Positions 8,666 to 16,491 of a stretch of DNA of 64,000 bases are shown piece after piece (position 1 is the first letter of the stretch; every line of letters begins with the position of its first letter). This stretch comes from Streptomyces sp. 3214.6 (GTDB taxonomy: Bacteria; Actinomycetota; Actinomycetes; Streptomycetales; Streptomycetaceae): assembly GCF_900129855.1 (NCBI RefSeq), contig NZ_LT670819.1, positions 4,588,001-4,652,000 of the forward strand, read 5' to 3'. Below the pieces are notes generated by a model. It was not told the origin of the DNA, made no database searches, and worked only from the letters and a program-made list of their open reading frames with translations. Both the position numbers and the translations under genes were made by a program.

Positions 8666-9172
8666 CTACGGTTCCGTAACAGGCGGAGGCGGCGGAGAGG
8701 GAATCGGCGGGGGCGCGGCCGACGGGGGCGGGAGCTCCAGGGCGTCCAGCAGCTTGGACAGGCGTTCCAGCGCCTGCACGGCCTCGGCGAGTTCCGCCTC
8801 GCCGTACGCGGCGGCCAGCCGGTCGGCGAAGGCCGCGTGACCGGGGTGGATGCGGGCGATCGCGGCCCGGCCCTCCTGGGTGGGCGCCAGCAGCTTGGCG
8901 CGCCGGTGGGCCGGGTTGGGCCGGTATTCGGCCAGCCCCTTGTCCACCAGCAGGTCGGCGATGCGCTGGACACTCTGCCGCGTGATGCCCATCTCTCGGG
9001 CGATCCCGGACACGGGCAGCGGCTCGCCCAGTACCGCGCCGAGCACCTGCCACCAGGCGGCGGTGAGCCCGGCGGGCCGGGCCAGCTCCTCGGCGACGGC
9101 GAGGAACTGCCCGTTCAGCCGGAAGACGCCGAGCGCGCTGCGGCTGAGCAACTCCTGACGCTCACGGCTCAC
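8666..9172 (-). CDS. MarR-family transcriptional regulator
   Basis: A 168-residue winged-helix regulator with the MarR core: VAEELARPAGLTAAWWQVLGAV, recognition segment MGITRQSVQRIADLLVDKGL and wing NPAHRRAKLLAPTQEG. A proline-rich tail (PPPSAAPPPIPSPPPPP) closes the protein. The GTG start at 9172 overlaps the stop of the DJ-1/PfpI gene remnant by 4 bases, so the two were an operon before the upstream gene was broken. Such pairs often regulate detoxification. With the partner truncated, its own transcription must now come from sequence inside or beyond the insertion. Confidence 0.85.
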   Translation of the reverse strand: MSRERQELLSRSALGVFRLNGQFLAVAEELARPAGLTAAWWQVLGAVLGEPLPVSGIAREMGITRQSVQRIADLLVDKGLAEYRPNPAHRRAKLLAPTQEGRAAIARIHPGHAAFADRLAAAYGEAELAEAVQALERLSKLLDALELPPPSAAPPPIPSPPPPPVTEP

Positions 9173-9518
9173 GCCCGCGTCCCCGCCTGCTCCAGCACGG
9201 CGTACGCCTGCGCGTCCGAGTCGTGGAACAGCCGGTACCAGGCGTCCAGGACCTCGCCCTCGTACACGCCGAGGAGCCCGAGGATCTCGCACGCGAAGGC
9301 GACCGGTTCGGTCGGACCGGCGGTGATCAGCCCGCCGTCGGTGACGGCGTCCGCCTCGAAGTACCGCTCCGCGCCGCCGTACCCCGTCGCGGCCAGGTAG
9401 AACGAGACGGCGCTGGTGTGGTCCCGGTCGTCGAGCAGGCCCTCACGGGCGAGGCCCGCGGTGGCGCCGCAGATGGCGGCGACGGGGACACGGGCCCGCA
9501 GAAACTCCCGCGCCTTGC
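9169..9518 (-). pseudogene. DJ-1/PfpI-family protein, 5' end lost to an IS element
   Basis: About 115 C-terminal residues of a DJ-1/PfpI glutamine-amidotransferase-like protein remain, from the nucleophile elbow (REFLRARVPVAAICGATAGLA, with the conserved Cys) to the natural end LEQAGTRA. Full-length homologues have roughly 85 to 90 more N-terminal residues. These are absent on either side of the insertion, replaced at about 9518 by IS200/IS605-type sequence. An open frame does continue to 9777, but its N-terminal part is antisense to the tnpB remnant and does not look like the family. The gene is therefore broken. Confidence 0.75.
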
Positions 9519-9524
9519 CAGTTG

Positions 9525-9757
9525 CTCCACGGCGGGCGGGCGTCAAGGACGGGCCCAAACCCCTGAACGTCCGGGAATGGACCTGTACCGCCTGCGGCGC
9601 CGTCCACGACCGGGACCACAACGCCGCGATCAACGTGAAGACGGCCGCCGGACTGGCGGTGTCGGCCTGCGGAGCGCCGGTAAGACCAGAATCCGTTCTG
9701 GCACAGCGCGAAGAAACAGGAAGCCACGGATTCCCGACCGAACCGCGTGCCGCGTAG
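9525..9757 (+). pseudogene. tnpB: C-terminal remnant of IS200/IS605 TnpB
   Basis: The plus strand encodes about 75 residues typical of the TnpB C-terminus: PLNVREWTC, then TACGAVHDRDHNAAINV (second half of the zinc finger plus the RuvC-III Asp), and then AAGLAVSACGAPVRPE. The first zinc-finger half, the bridge helix and the other RuvC residues are missing. The frame ends with TAG at 9755. TnpB is an RNA-guided DNase ancestral to Cas12, and this piece alone cannot be catalytic. The element has inserted into, and deleted part of, the DJ-1/PfpI gene. Confidence 0.8.
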
Positions 9758-9780
9758 CGGCACAGCAAACCAGTCACGGA

Positions 9781-9820
9781 AGGCCAGAATCCTCGGGCTT
9801 CAGCCCGAGGAGCAAGTCAA
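9781..9820 (+). mobile_element. IS200/IS605 right end with subterminal hairpin
   Basis: Downstream of the tnpB stop lies a perfect 9-bp stem (CCTCGGGCT / AGCCCGAGG, 9791-9810). It is followed by AGCAAG and the tetranucleotide TCAA at 9817-9820. Subterminal imperfect or perfect hairpins and a TCAA cleavage tetranucleotide are hallmarks of IS200/IS605 right ends (known for IS608). In TnpB systems the guide RNA (omega RNA) spans the tnpB 3' end and this region, and its guide is read from the bases just beyond, here from 9821. No matching left end is visible. Confidence 0.7.
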
Positions 9821-9873
9821 AACTCGGACGAGTACCAGACCGCCAATTACTGATCCGCCGGCACACGACCGGT

Positions 9874-9910
9874 CCGGTCCGCGCCGAGGCAGCTCCGCGG
9901 CGCGGACCGG
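9874..9910. terminator. 12-bp hairpin between the IS end and the aminotransferase
   Basis: A perfect 12-bp inverted repeat (CCGGTCCGCGCC with its complement at 9899-9910) and a 13-base loop, without a T run. It may terminate transcripts from either side or be a leftover of the original DJ-1/PfpI promoter region. The remainder of 9821-9993 shows no gene. Confidence 0.45.
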
Positions 9911-9993
9911 TGACACTGTGTCGAGCCGGGCCCCCCGCCTGCGTGCACGATGCCGATACCCCTTCCGCATCGCGGACATTTACGCTCACTGGC

Positions 9994-11349
9994 ATGACCC
10001 CTCAGACCGACCCCCAGGCCGGCGCGGCCGTGAAGGCCGCGGACCGCGCGCATGTCTTCCACTCCTGGTCCGCCCAGGAGCTCATCGACCCGCTCGCCGT
10101 GGCCGGCGCGGAGGGCTCGTACTTCTGGGACTACGACGGCAAGCGGTACCTCGACCTCACCAGCGGCCTCGTCTTCACCAACATCGGCTACCAGCATCCG
10201 AAGGTCGTCGCCGCGATCCAGGAGCAGGCCGCCCGCCTGACCACGTTCGCGCCCGCCTTCGCCGTCGAGGCCCGCTCGGAGGCGGCCCGGCTGATCGCCG
10301 AGCGCACCCCCGGCGACCTGGACAAGATCTTCTTCACCAACGGCGGCGCGGACGCCGTCGAGCACGCCGTGCGCATGGCCCGGCTGCACACCGGCCGGGC
10401 CAAGGTGCTCTCCGCCTACCGTTCGTACCACGGCGGTACGCAGCAGGCCGTGAACATCACCGGCGACCCCCGGCGCTGGGCCTCCGACAGCGCCTCCGCC
10501 GGGGTCGTGCACTTCTGGGCGCCGTTCCTGTACCGCTCCCGCTTCTACGCCGAGACGGAGGAGCAGGAGTGCGCGCGGGCCCTGGAGCACCTGGAGACGA
10601 CGATCGCCTTCGAGGGGCCGGGGACGGTCGCCGCGATCATCCTGGAGACGATTCCGGGCACCGCCGGGATCATGCTCCCGCCGCCCGGCTACCTCGCGGG
10701 CGTGCGGGAGATCTGCGACAAGTACGGGATCGTCTTCATCCTGGACGAGGTCATGGCCGGATTCGGCCGCACCGGCGAGTGGTTCGCGGCCGACCTGTAC
10801 GACGTCACCCCTGACCTGATGACCTTCGCCAAGGGCGTGAACAGCGGGTATGTGCCGCTCGGCGGTGTCGCCGTCTCGGGCGCGATCGCGGACACCTTCG
10901 GGAAGCGGCCGTACCCCGGCGGGCTGACGTACTCCGGGCACCCGCTGGCCTGCGCCGCGGCCGTCGCGACGATCAACGTCATGGCGGAGGAGGGCATCGT
11001 CGACAACGCGAAGAACCTGGGCGCGTCCGTCGTCGGGCCGGGGCTGAAGGAGCTGGCCGAGCGGCACCCGAGCGTCGGCGAGGTGCGCGGTGCCGGCATG
11101 TTCTGGGCGGTCGAGCTGGTGAAGAACCGGGAGACCCGCGAGCCGCTGGTGCCGTACAACGCCGCCGGTGAGGCGAACGCGGCCATGGTCGCCTTCGGCG
11201 CCGCCGCGAAGAAGGCCGGGGTGTGGCCGTTCGTGAACATGAACCGGACACACTTCGTGCCGCCGCTCAACGTCTCCGAGTCGGAGGTCAAGGAAGGGCT
11301 CGGGGCCCTGGACACGGCGCTCTCGGTGGCCGACGAGTACACGCAGTAG
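9994..11349 (+). CDS. class III aminotransferase
   Basis: A 451-residue PLP-dependent omega-aminotransferase, cytoplasmic. The family landmarks are YLDLTSGLVFTNIGYQHPKV, FFTNGGADAVEHAVRMAR, SYHGGT, the PLP-Asp in FILDEVMAGFGRTG and the Schiff-base Lys in MTFAKGVNSGYVPLGGV. The substrate is not readable; relatives are annotated as aspartate aminotransferase family or beta-alanine/taurine-pyruvate aminotransferases. The ATG at 9994 has no Shine-Dalgarno, but TACGCT (9981-9986) lies 7 bases before it, suggesting a leaderless mRNA. A strong terminator follows the stop. Confidence 0.92.
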   Translation: MTPQTDPQAGAAVKAADRAHVFHSWSAQELIDPLAVAGAEGSYFWDYDGKRYLDLTSGLVFTNIGYQHPKVVAAIQEQAARLTTFAPAFAVEARSEAARLIAERTPGDLDKIFFTNGGADAVEHAVRMARLHTGRAKVLSAYRSYHGGTQQAVNITGDPRRWASDSASAGVVHFWAPFLYRSRFYAETEEQECARALEHLETTIAFEGPGTVAAIILETIPGTAGIMLPPPGYLAGVREICDKYGIVFILDEVMAGFGRTGEWFAADLYDVTPDLMTFAKGVNSGYVPLGGVAVSGAIADTFGKRPYPGGLTYSGHPLACAAAVATINVMAEEGIVDNAKNLGASVVGPGLKELAERHPSVGEVRGAGMFWAVELVKNRETREPLVPYNAAGEANAAMVAFGAAAKKAGVWPFVNMNRTHFVPPLNVSESEVKEGLGALDTALSVADEYTQ

Positions 11350-11400
11350 GAGCAGAACGGTCCTGACGCGTGTAAGGGCTTGAAATCTTCGAACGCGTAA

Positions 11401-11440
11401 GGTGGCGTGCTCGTACATACCGACGAGCACGCCACCTTTT
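11401..11440 (+). terminator. intrinsic terminator after the aminotransferase
   Basis: A perfect 14-bp stem (GGTGGCGTGCTCGT at 11401-11414, complement at 11423-11436) with an 8-base loop and TTTT at 11437-11440. This is a textbook rho-independent terminator, 52 bases past the aminotransferase stop and 46 bases before the next start codon. Confidence 0.9.
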
Positions 11441-11485
11441 CCGTGTCCGAGCATTTCGCACCCCGACGATGGAGACGCCCTGACC

Positions 11486-12187
11486 ATGTCCGGCAGCAGC
11501 GGCAACGGCGCCGTGACGCGCAGCACCCTGCGACAGCAGATCGCCGACGCGCTTCGCGACGAGGTGCTGGGCGGTCGGCTGCAGCCGGGGCAGGAGTTCA
11601 CGGTGAAGGAGATCGCCGAGCAGTACGGCGTCTCCGCGACCCCCGTCCGCGAGGCTCTCGTCGATCTCTCCGCCCAGGGCCTGCTGGAGGCCGACCAGCA
11701 TCGGGGCTTCCGGGTCCACGAGTACTCCGTCGAGGACTTCCGGGGCATGATCGAGGCGCGCAGCCTGATCATCGAGGGCATGTTCCTCGCCGTGGACGAG
11801 GGCCGCCAGCCCCAGCAGAACCTGGAGGAACCGCGGATCGTCGCCGCCATCGCGGGGGTGCGCCGGCGGGGCGAGGAGGCGCAGCGGGCCGCGGCCGCCG
11901 GTGACCTCACCGTCCTCATCGGCTACGACCTGCGTTTCTGGCGCGAGCTGAGCTCCCTGTTCGGCAATCCCTACCTCGCCGACTTCCTGCACCGGCTGCG
12001 CGTGCAGTCCTGGGTGTGCACGGTGCAGCACCTGCGGCGGCTGACCGATCTGCGCGGCCACCTGTGGTCCGGCCACACCGAACTCGTCGACGCCCTGTAC
12101 CGCCGCGACACCGCCGCCGCCCGTGTGATCCTCGCCGCGTACAACGCCGACTCCATCGGTCTGATCGAACGACTGGCGGCCGGATGA
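11486..12187 (+). CDS. GntR-family (FadR/FCD) transcriptional regulator
   Basis: A 233-residue regulator. The N-terminal GntR winged helix is at about 10-80 (TLRQQIADALRDEVLGGRLQPGQEFTVKE, then GVSATPVREALVDLSAQGLL). A C-terminal helical FCD ligand-binding domain follows (FRGMIEARSLIIEGMF and HTELVDALYRRD). The ATG at 11486 is preceded by GGAGACG at 11471. Its last codon overlaps the ATG of the glycosyltransferase gene by 4 bases, so the two are coupled. The effector is probably a small carboxylate, as in the family, but this is not determinable here. Confidence 0.9.
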   Translation: MSGSSGNGAVTRSTLRQQIADALRDEVLGGRLQPGQEFTVKEIAEQYGVSATPVREALVDLSAQGLLEADQHRGFRVHEYSVEDFRGMIEARSLIIEGMFLAVDEGRQPQQNLEEPRIVAAIAGVRRRGEEAQRAAAAGDLTVLIGYDLRFWRELSSLFGNPYLADFLHRLRVQSWVCTVQHLRRLTDLRGHLWSGHTELVDALYRRDTAAARVILAAYNADSIGLIERLAAG

Positions 12188-14655
12188 GCCGGGCGGACGC
12201 CACCGCGCCCGGCACCACGGCCGTCGAACTCTCCGTCGTCATCCCCGCCTACAACGAGGAGCGGCGGCTCGGCGCCACCCTGGACGCGGTGACCCGCCAT
12301 CTCGACGCGACGGGGAGCCACTGGGGCAGCTGGGAGATCCTGGTCGCCGACGACGGGTCCACCGACGCCACCCGCGAGCTCGTCACCGTGCGCCGCGACC
12401 CGCGCGTGCGGCTCGTCCTCGGTACCGGCTCCGGCAACCGGGGCAAGGGGCACGCGCTGCGGCTCGGGGTGGCCGCCAGCCGGGGCCGGCACATCCTGGT
12501 CACGGACGCCGATCTCGCCACCCCCATCGAGGAGTTGGGTCGGCTGGAGAAGGCGCTCGCCGACGGTCACACGGCGGCGATCGGCTCCCGGGCGGTCCCC
12601 GGCGCGACCCTGGGCGACCGGCAGCACCGGATCCGCGAACTCCTCGGCACGGCGGGCAACCTGCTCATACGCCGGACGACCCTGCGCGGGATACGCGACA
12701 CCCAGTGCGGGTTCAAGCTGTTCGACGGCGACAAGGCACGGGACGCCTTCGCCGCCTCCCGGCTCAACGGCTGGGCCATCGACGTGGAGGTGCTGCGGTA
12801 CTTCCAGCGCGCCGGCTGGCCGGTCGCCGAGACGCCGGTGCACTGGTCGCACCAGCCCGGCTCGAAAGTCCGCCCAACGGACTACCTCCGGTTCCCGCGC
12901 GACCTGGTCCGGCTGCGGTTCCCCGTCCTGAGACCCGTGGACGTCCTGGCCGTCGTCCTGTTCCTCGCGATGGCCGTGGCCCTCTACTCGGGCCGCGTCC
13001 TCGACCCCGCCCACCGCTATCTCACCGACTCCCTCCAGGACCAGAACCAGTGGGAGTGGTTCTTCGCGGTGACCGCCGACAACGTGGCCCACCTGCGCAA
13101 CCCCCTCTTCACCGACCTCCAGGGCTTCCCCGACGGCGTCAACCTGATGGCCAACACGGCGATGCTGGGCCTGGCCGTCCCGCTCACGCCCGTCACCCTG
13201 CTGCTCGGCCCGGCCGTCACCCTCAGCCTGGTGATGACGCTGGGCCTGGCCGCCACCGCCGCCGCCTGGTACCGGCTCATCGTGCGACGGCTCGTCCGGC
13301 AGCGGGCTGCCGCCTTCGCCGGGGCCGCGCTGGCCGCGTTCGCACCGCCGATGATCAGCCACGCCAACGCCCACCCGAACTTCGTCGTCCTGTTCATGAT
13401 CCCGCCGATCATCGAGCGGGCCCTGCGGCTGACGACCGGTGAACGGGTCACCCGGGACGCGGTAGTCCTCGGCCTGATGGCGGGCTACCAGTTCTTCCTC
13501 GGGGAGGAGCCCCTGCTGCTGGCCGCGCTGGGCATGCTCCTGTTCGCGCTCGCCTACGCGGCCGTACGCCCCGGCGTGGCGCGGGGGGCGGCCCGCCCGC
13601 TGCTGAACGGTCTGGCGATCGCCGCCGCCGTCTGTCTGCCGCTCGTCGTCTACCCACTGGCCTGGCAGTTCTCCGGACCGCAGAGCTACTCCGGCATCGA
13701 CCACGGCAGCGCGCCCGGCGTCAGCAACTCCGCCCGCGCGCTGCTGTCGTTCGCCGAGCGCTCCCTGATCGCGGGCGACGCCGACCGCGCGGACGCCCTC
13801 TCCCTCAATCCGACCGAACAGAACGCCTTCTACGGCTGGCCGCTGGCCCTGCTGGCGTTCGCGATCACGGTACGGCTGTGGCGGCGGCCCGCGGTCAAGG
13901 CGCTGGCCTGCACGGCGGCCGGCGCGGCGGTGCTGTCCCTCGGCCCGCGCATCCCGCTCCCCCTCACCGGCACCACCGTCCCCGGGCCCTGGAGTCTGCT
14001 CGCCGGTCTCCCCCTCTTCGAGTCGGTCATCGAGAGCCGGGTCGCGCTGGTCTGCGCCCCCGCGCTGGGCATGCTGCTCGCCCTGGCGATCGACCGGCTG
14101 GCGCAGGCCCGCCGCCTGGGCACCCAGTACGCCGGACTGCTCGCCGTCTGCCTCGCCCTGCTCCCCCTCGTCCCGGCCCCGCTGAAGTCCGAGCCGCGCG
14201 CCGAGACGCCCGCCTTCTTCACCGACGGCTCCTGGAAGACGTACGTCCGCTCCGGCGAGACCCTCGTCCCGGTGCCGCTCGCCGAACCCGAGGACGCCGA
14301 GGCGCTGCACTGGCAGACGGCGTCCGGCCTCGGCTTCCGGATGCCCGGCGGCTACTTCAACGGCCCCTACGGCGACGGCGACCGCACCGGCGTCTACGGC
14401 GTCCCGCTGCGTTTCACGGCGAGCCTGCTGCGGGACGTGCGCTACACGGGCGTGGTCCCGGTGATCGACGCCCGTGCCCGGACCGAGGCCCGCGAGGACT
14501 TCGCGTACTGGCGGGCGGGCGCCCTGGTGCTCGCCCCGCAGCCACGCGCCGACCGGCTGCGTGAGACGGTGGAGAAGCTGGTGGGCCGACCGGGTAGGTG
14601 GGTGGCCGGAGTATGGGTATGGGACCTGCACCAGGGGACGCAGGACGGGAGCTGA
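12184..14655 (+). CDS. GT2 glycosyltransferase fused to a polytopic membrane domain
   Basis: An 823-residue two-part protein. Residues 1 to about 240 form a GT-A glycosyltransferase of the dolichyl-phosphate beta-glucosyltransferase (Alg5/DPG synthase) type: LSVVIPAYNEERRL, LVADDGSTDATREL, RGKGHALRLGV, the DAD metal site in LVTDADLATP and DTQCGFKLF. From about residue 255 there are roughly a dozen membrane helices and a C-terminal extracytoplasmic region of about 130 residues, resembling large GT-C-like integral membrane glycosyltransferases. A plausible role is to load a polyprenyl-phosphate sugar inside and transfer it outside. The start overlaps the GntR gene (ATGA). Confidence 0.85.
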   Translation: MSRADATAPGTTAVELSVVIPAYNEERRLGATLDAVTRHLDATGSHWGSWEILVADDGSTDATRELVTVRRDPRVRLVLGTGSGNRGKGHALRLGVAASRGRHILVTDADLATPIEELGRLEKALADGHTAAIGSRAVPGATLGDRQHRIRELLGTAGNLLIRRTTLRGIRDTQCGFKLFDGDKARDAFAASRLNGWAIDVEVLRYFQRAGWPVAETPVHWSHQPGSKVRPTDYLRFPRDLVRLRFPVLRPVDVLAVVLFLAMAVALYSGRVLDPAHRYLTDSLQDQNQWEWFFAVTADNVAHLRNPLFTDLQGFPDGVNLMANTAMLGLAVPLTPVTLLLGPAVTLSLVMTLGLAATAAAWYRLIVRRLVRQRAAAFAGAALAAFAPPMISHANAHPNFVVLFMIPPIIERALRLTTGERVTRDAVVLGLMAGYQFFLGEEPLLLAALGMLLFALAYAAVRPGVARGAARPLLNGLAIAAAVCLPLVVYPLAWQFSGPQSYSGIDHGSAPGVSNSARALLSFAERSLIAGDADRADALSLNPTEQNAFYGWPLALLAFAITVRLWRRPAVKALACTAAGAAVLSLGPRIPLPLTGTTVPGPWSLLAGLPLFESVIESRVALVCAPALGMLLALAIDRLAQARRLGTQYAGLLAVCLALLPLVPAPLKSEPRAETPAFFTDGSWKTYVRSGETLVPVPLAEPEDAEALHWQTASGLGFRMPGGYFNGPYGDGDRTGVYGVPLRFTASLLRDVRYTGVVPVIDARARTEAREDFAYWRAGALVLAPQPRADRLRETVEKLVGRPGRWVAGVWVWDLHQGTQDGS

Positions 14656-14686
14656 CGTGCGCGGCAGCGACTACCCTGCCCTGACC

Positions 14687-14734
14687 GGCAACGGCAACCG
14701 CAACCGCAACCGCAACCGCAACGGCAACGGCAAC
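14687..14734 (+). repeat. hexanucleotide tandem repeat in a leader
   Basis: Eight head-to-tail 6-base units of the form [G/C]GCAAC: GGCAAC twice, CGCAAC four times, GGCAAC twice. The array ends directly before the GTGAGGAGC ribosome-binding site of the next gene, between the glycosyltransferase stop (14655) and the TTG start (14749). Confidence 0.9.
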
Positions 14735-14748
14735 GTGAGGAGCTCTCT

Positions 14749-15399
14749 TTGGCCTGTGACCTGTGGCTGGTGCCGCTCGTCGACGTGTTGTGTCACACCC
14801 CCGACAACCCCTTCGCCGACGAACTCGCCCAGTACAACAAGGTGCTGGCCGAGGCGGGACTCCCGCCGGTGCCGGTGTACCAGTACATGCCCGGTGTGTT
14901 CGGCGAGGTCGCCCCGGTGGCCGGCTTCGACTACGACGCCCTGCACTTCCTGCGCCGCGCCTACCTGCTCCAGGTGTGCCGGCTGCCGGTGACGCCGGTG
15001 GACGAGCTGGGCGGCGACTACGAGCAGCTCCTGGAGATGTTCGAGACGACGGCCCAGCAGTCGCACCTGGTCTGGCACTACGACCACGCGGGTGCGTACG
15101 TCCCCGTCGACTTCCCGCACCCCCTGTCCAGCGACGAACTCCTCGCCGGCGGCGGCCCGCTCGGCTCCTCCCAGTCCCTGCTGCGCGAGCTGGAGTTCGT
15201 GGCGCCGTCGATCGGCATCGATCCGGCCAATCCTCCGGCGGCTCCTCAACCGCCCGCCGGTCCCACGGAGTTGGAGGAACCCGCCGTTCCGGCGCCGTAC
15301 GATCCCAGCCCCTTCGCGCGTGAACGGCACGTCTGGCTGGGGCTGCACGCGGCGGCGACGCGGAGTCTGGCGCAGGGGTCGATGATCGTGTTCAGCTGA
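14749..15399 (+). CDS. conserved hypothetical protein
   Basis: A 216-residue soluble protein that I do not recognise. It begins CDLWLVPLVDVLCHTPDNPFADELAQYNKVL and has a globular first two thirds, a Pro/Ala-rich linker at about 160-185 (PANPPAAPQPPAGP) and a short C-terminal segment ending HAAATRSLAQGSMIVFS. The TTG start at 14749 is supported by GAGGAGC at 14738-14744, six bases upstream. A repeat array lies immediately before that site. It follows the glycosyltransferase by 93 bases on the same strand and may be cotranscribed. Confidence 0.7.
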   Translation: MACDLWLVPLVDVLCHTPDNPFADELAQYNKVLAEAGLPPVPVYQYMPGVFGEVAPVAGFDYDALHFLRRAYLLQVCRLPVTPVDELGGDYEQLLEMFETTAQQSHLVWHYDHAGAYVPVDFPHPLSSDELLAGGGPLGSSQSLLRELEFVAPSIGIDPANPPAAPQPPAGPTELEEPAVPAPYDPSPFARERHVWLGLHAAATRSLAQGSMIVFS

Positions 15400-15401
15400 G
15401 G

Positions 15402-15695
15402 TCAGCGACCGACCTGGGAGAGGCCCTTCTGCACGTCCTCCATGTTCATCACGGGGGTGTAGGTGATCTCGGCGTCGAGGTTGAGGAAGAACGGCTCGCT
15501 GAGCACGGGCATCTGCGAGCTGTCCTGCATGTCGAAGACCACGTACGCGGTGCGCTTGCCGTGGTCGGCGGTGAAGTAGGCCGCCTCGGGCTTGATCTGT
15601 TCCATCGACTCCTGGATCAGCTTCGTCAGGGTGCCGTTGCGGATGGCATCGTTCGCTTTCTCCGTGTCGAAGGACGCCTTGAGCAGCATGCGCAT
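15402..15695 (-). CDS. small conserved protein (DUF3303-like)
   Basis: A 97-residue cytoplasmic protein beginning MRMLLKASFDTEKANDAIRNG and containing FDMQDSSQMPVLSEPFFLNLDAEITYTPVMN. The pattern resembles small ferredoxin-like alpha/beta barrel proteins of the DUF3303 type that report or bind small molecules; the family assignment is tentative. The ATG at 15695 has GGAGAAGG eight bases upstream. The longer frame to 15782 lacks coding character. It converges with the 216-residue protein and lies 84 bases from the TetR gene. Confidence 0.7.
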   Translation of the reverse strand: MRMLLKASFDTEKANDAIRNGTLTKLIQESMEQIKPEAAYFTADHGKRTAYVVFDMQDSSQMPVLSEPFFLNLDAEITYTPVMNMEDVQKGLSQVGR

Positions 15696-15778
15696 CGCAC
15701 TCACCTTCTCCGGTCGACACACGCGGCCATGTGGGTTCAGAATATGCCCTTTTGCCGGATACCTCCCCCGGAACGGGG

Positions 15779-16384
15779 TCACGGCAGCGCGTCGATCTCC
15801 CCGACGAGCCGGGCCCCTTCGCGGGTCATGACCTCCGGGTCGCGCAGGGCACTGGAGAGCAGCGACATGCCCTGATAGGCGCCGACGAGCGCGAGCGCGT
15901 GACCGTCGGGTTCGTCGACCCCGATTTCGCGGTACTGCCGCTCCACCCAGTCCAGCAGTCGGCGGACGACGAGCCCGGCGGCGAGGTCGAGACCGCCCTC
16001 GGCGCGCTTGTCGAGCTCGACGGCGAGGGTGCCCGTGGGGCAGCCGTACCGGGCCGTGACGTCCCGCGCCTCGACCCAGCCGGCGACCAGGCTCTTCAGG
16101 CGTTCCCGCGGGTCGGCGAGCTCTTCGAGCCGGGCGGTGAGGTCGTCGAGGTACTCGGCGTGCCGGTCCAGGGCGGCCTCGACCAGCTCGTCCTTGGTCT
16201 TGAAGTAGTAGTACACGTTGCCGACCGGGACGTCGGCGGCGCGGGCGATGTCGGCGATGGTCGTCCGCTCCACGCCCCGCTCGTGCAGCACCGTGGCGGC
16301 GGCCGCCATGAGCCGCTGCCGCTTGCCGACGCCCTTCTTGCCCGCGCCGGCCTCCGTACCCCGCTTCTCCACTGAGTCAGTCAC
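15779..16384 (-). CDS. TetR-family repressor
   Basis: A 201-residue TetR regulator. The N-terminal helix-turn-helix is in RQRLMAAAATVLHERGVERTTIADIARAADVPVGNVYYYFKTKDELVEAAL (split here only for description). The C-terminal ligand domain has the pattern of the LmrA/YxaF group (GCPTGTLAVELDK). It is divergent from an NmrA-like reductase gene with two related palindromes in between, one of which covers this start codon. The GTG at 16384 may be used from a leaderless transcript (TATAGT on the minus strand just upstream); GTG at 16372 is the alternative. Confidence 0.88.
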   Translation of the reverse strand: MTDSVEKRGTEAGAGKKGVGKRQRLMAAAATVLHERGVERTTIADIARAADVPVGNVYYYFKTKDELVEAALDRHAEYLDDLTARLEELADPRERLKSLVAGWVEARDVTARYGCPTGTLAVELDKRAEGGLDLAAGLVVRRLLDWVERQYREIGVDEPDGHALALVGAYQGMSLLSSALRDPEVMTREGARLVGEIDALP

Positions 16385-16394
16385 CCAACTGACT
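16375..16394. promoter_or_regulatory. TetR operator 1 (overlaps the tetR start)
   Basis: A 20-base palindrome AGTCAGT-CACCCA-ACTGACT with perfect 7-base half-sites. It covers the tetR GTG at 16382-16384 and abuts the minus-strand TATAGT -10 box, so binding would block autogenous transcription. It matches operator 2 at 16438-16457 in architecture and in 17 of 20 bases. Confidence 0.75.
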
Positions 16395-16437
16395 ATAGAC
16401 AACGGGCGGTGGAACCGTGCTAGCGTCATACCCATCG

Positions 16438-16457
16438 AGTTAGTCAGCCAACTAACT
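16438..16457. promoter_or_regulatory. TetR operator 2 (before the NmrA-like gene)
   Basis: A 20-base palindrome AGTTAGT-CAGCCA-ACTAACT with perfect 7-base half-sites, 34 bases upstream of the reductase ATG. With operator 1 it defines the consensus AGTYAGT-CASCCA-ACTRACT. Paired sites flanking both divergent promoters are the classical layout for TetR repressors that control themselves and a neighbour. Confidence 0.75.
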
Positions 16458-16491
16458 AATGCTCGACGAGAGACGAGAGACGGGGACCGAA

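Noticed and set aside
11971..14631. Very long minus-strand open frame (about 886 codons) opposite the glycosyltransferase
   Set aside because: High-GC shadow: its composition is Arg/Gly/Asp-rich without motifs, and the plus strand has a clear glycosyltransferase.
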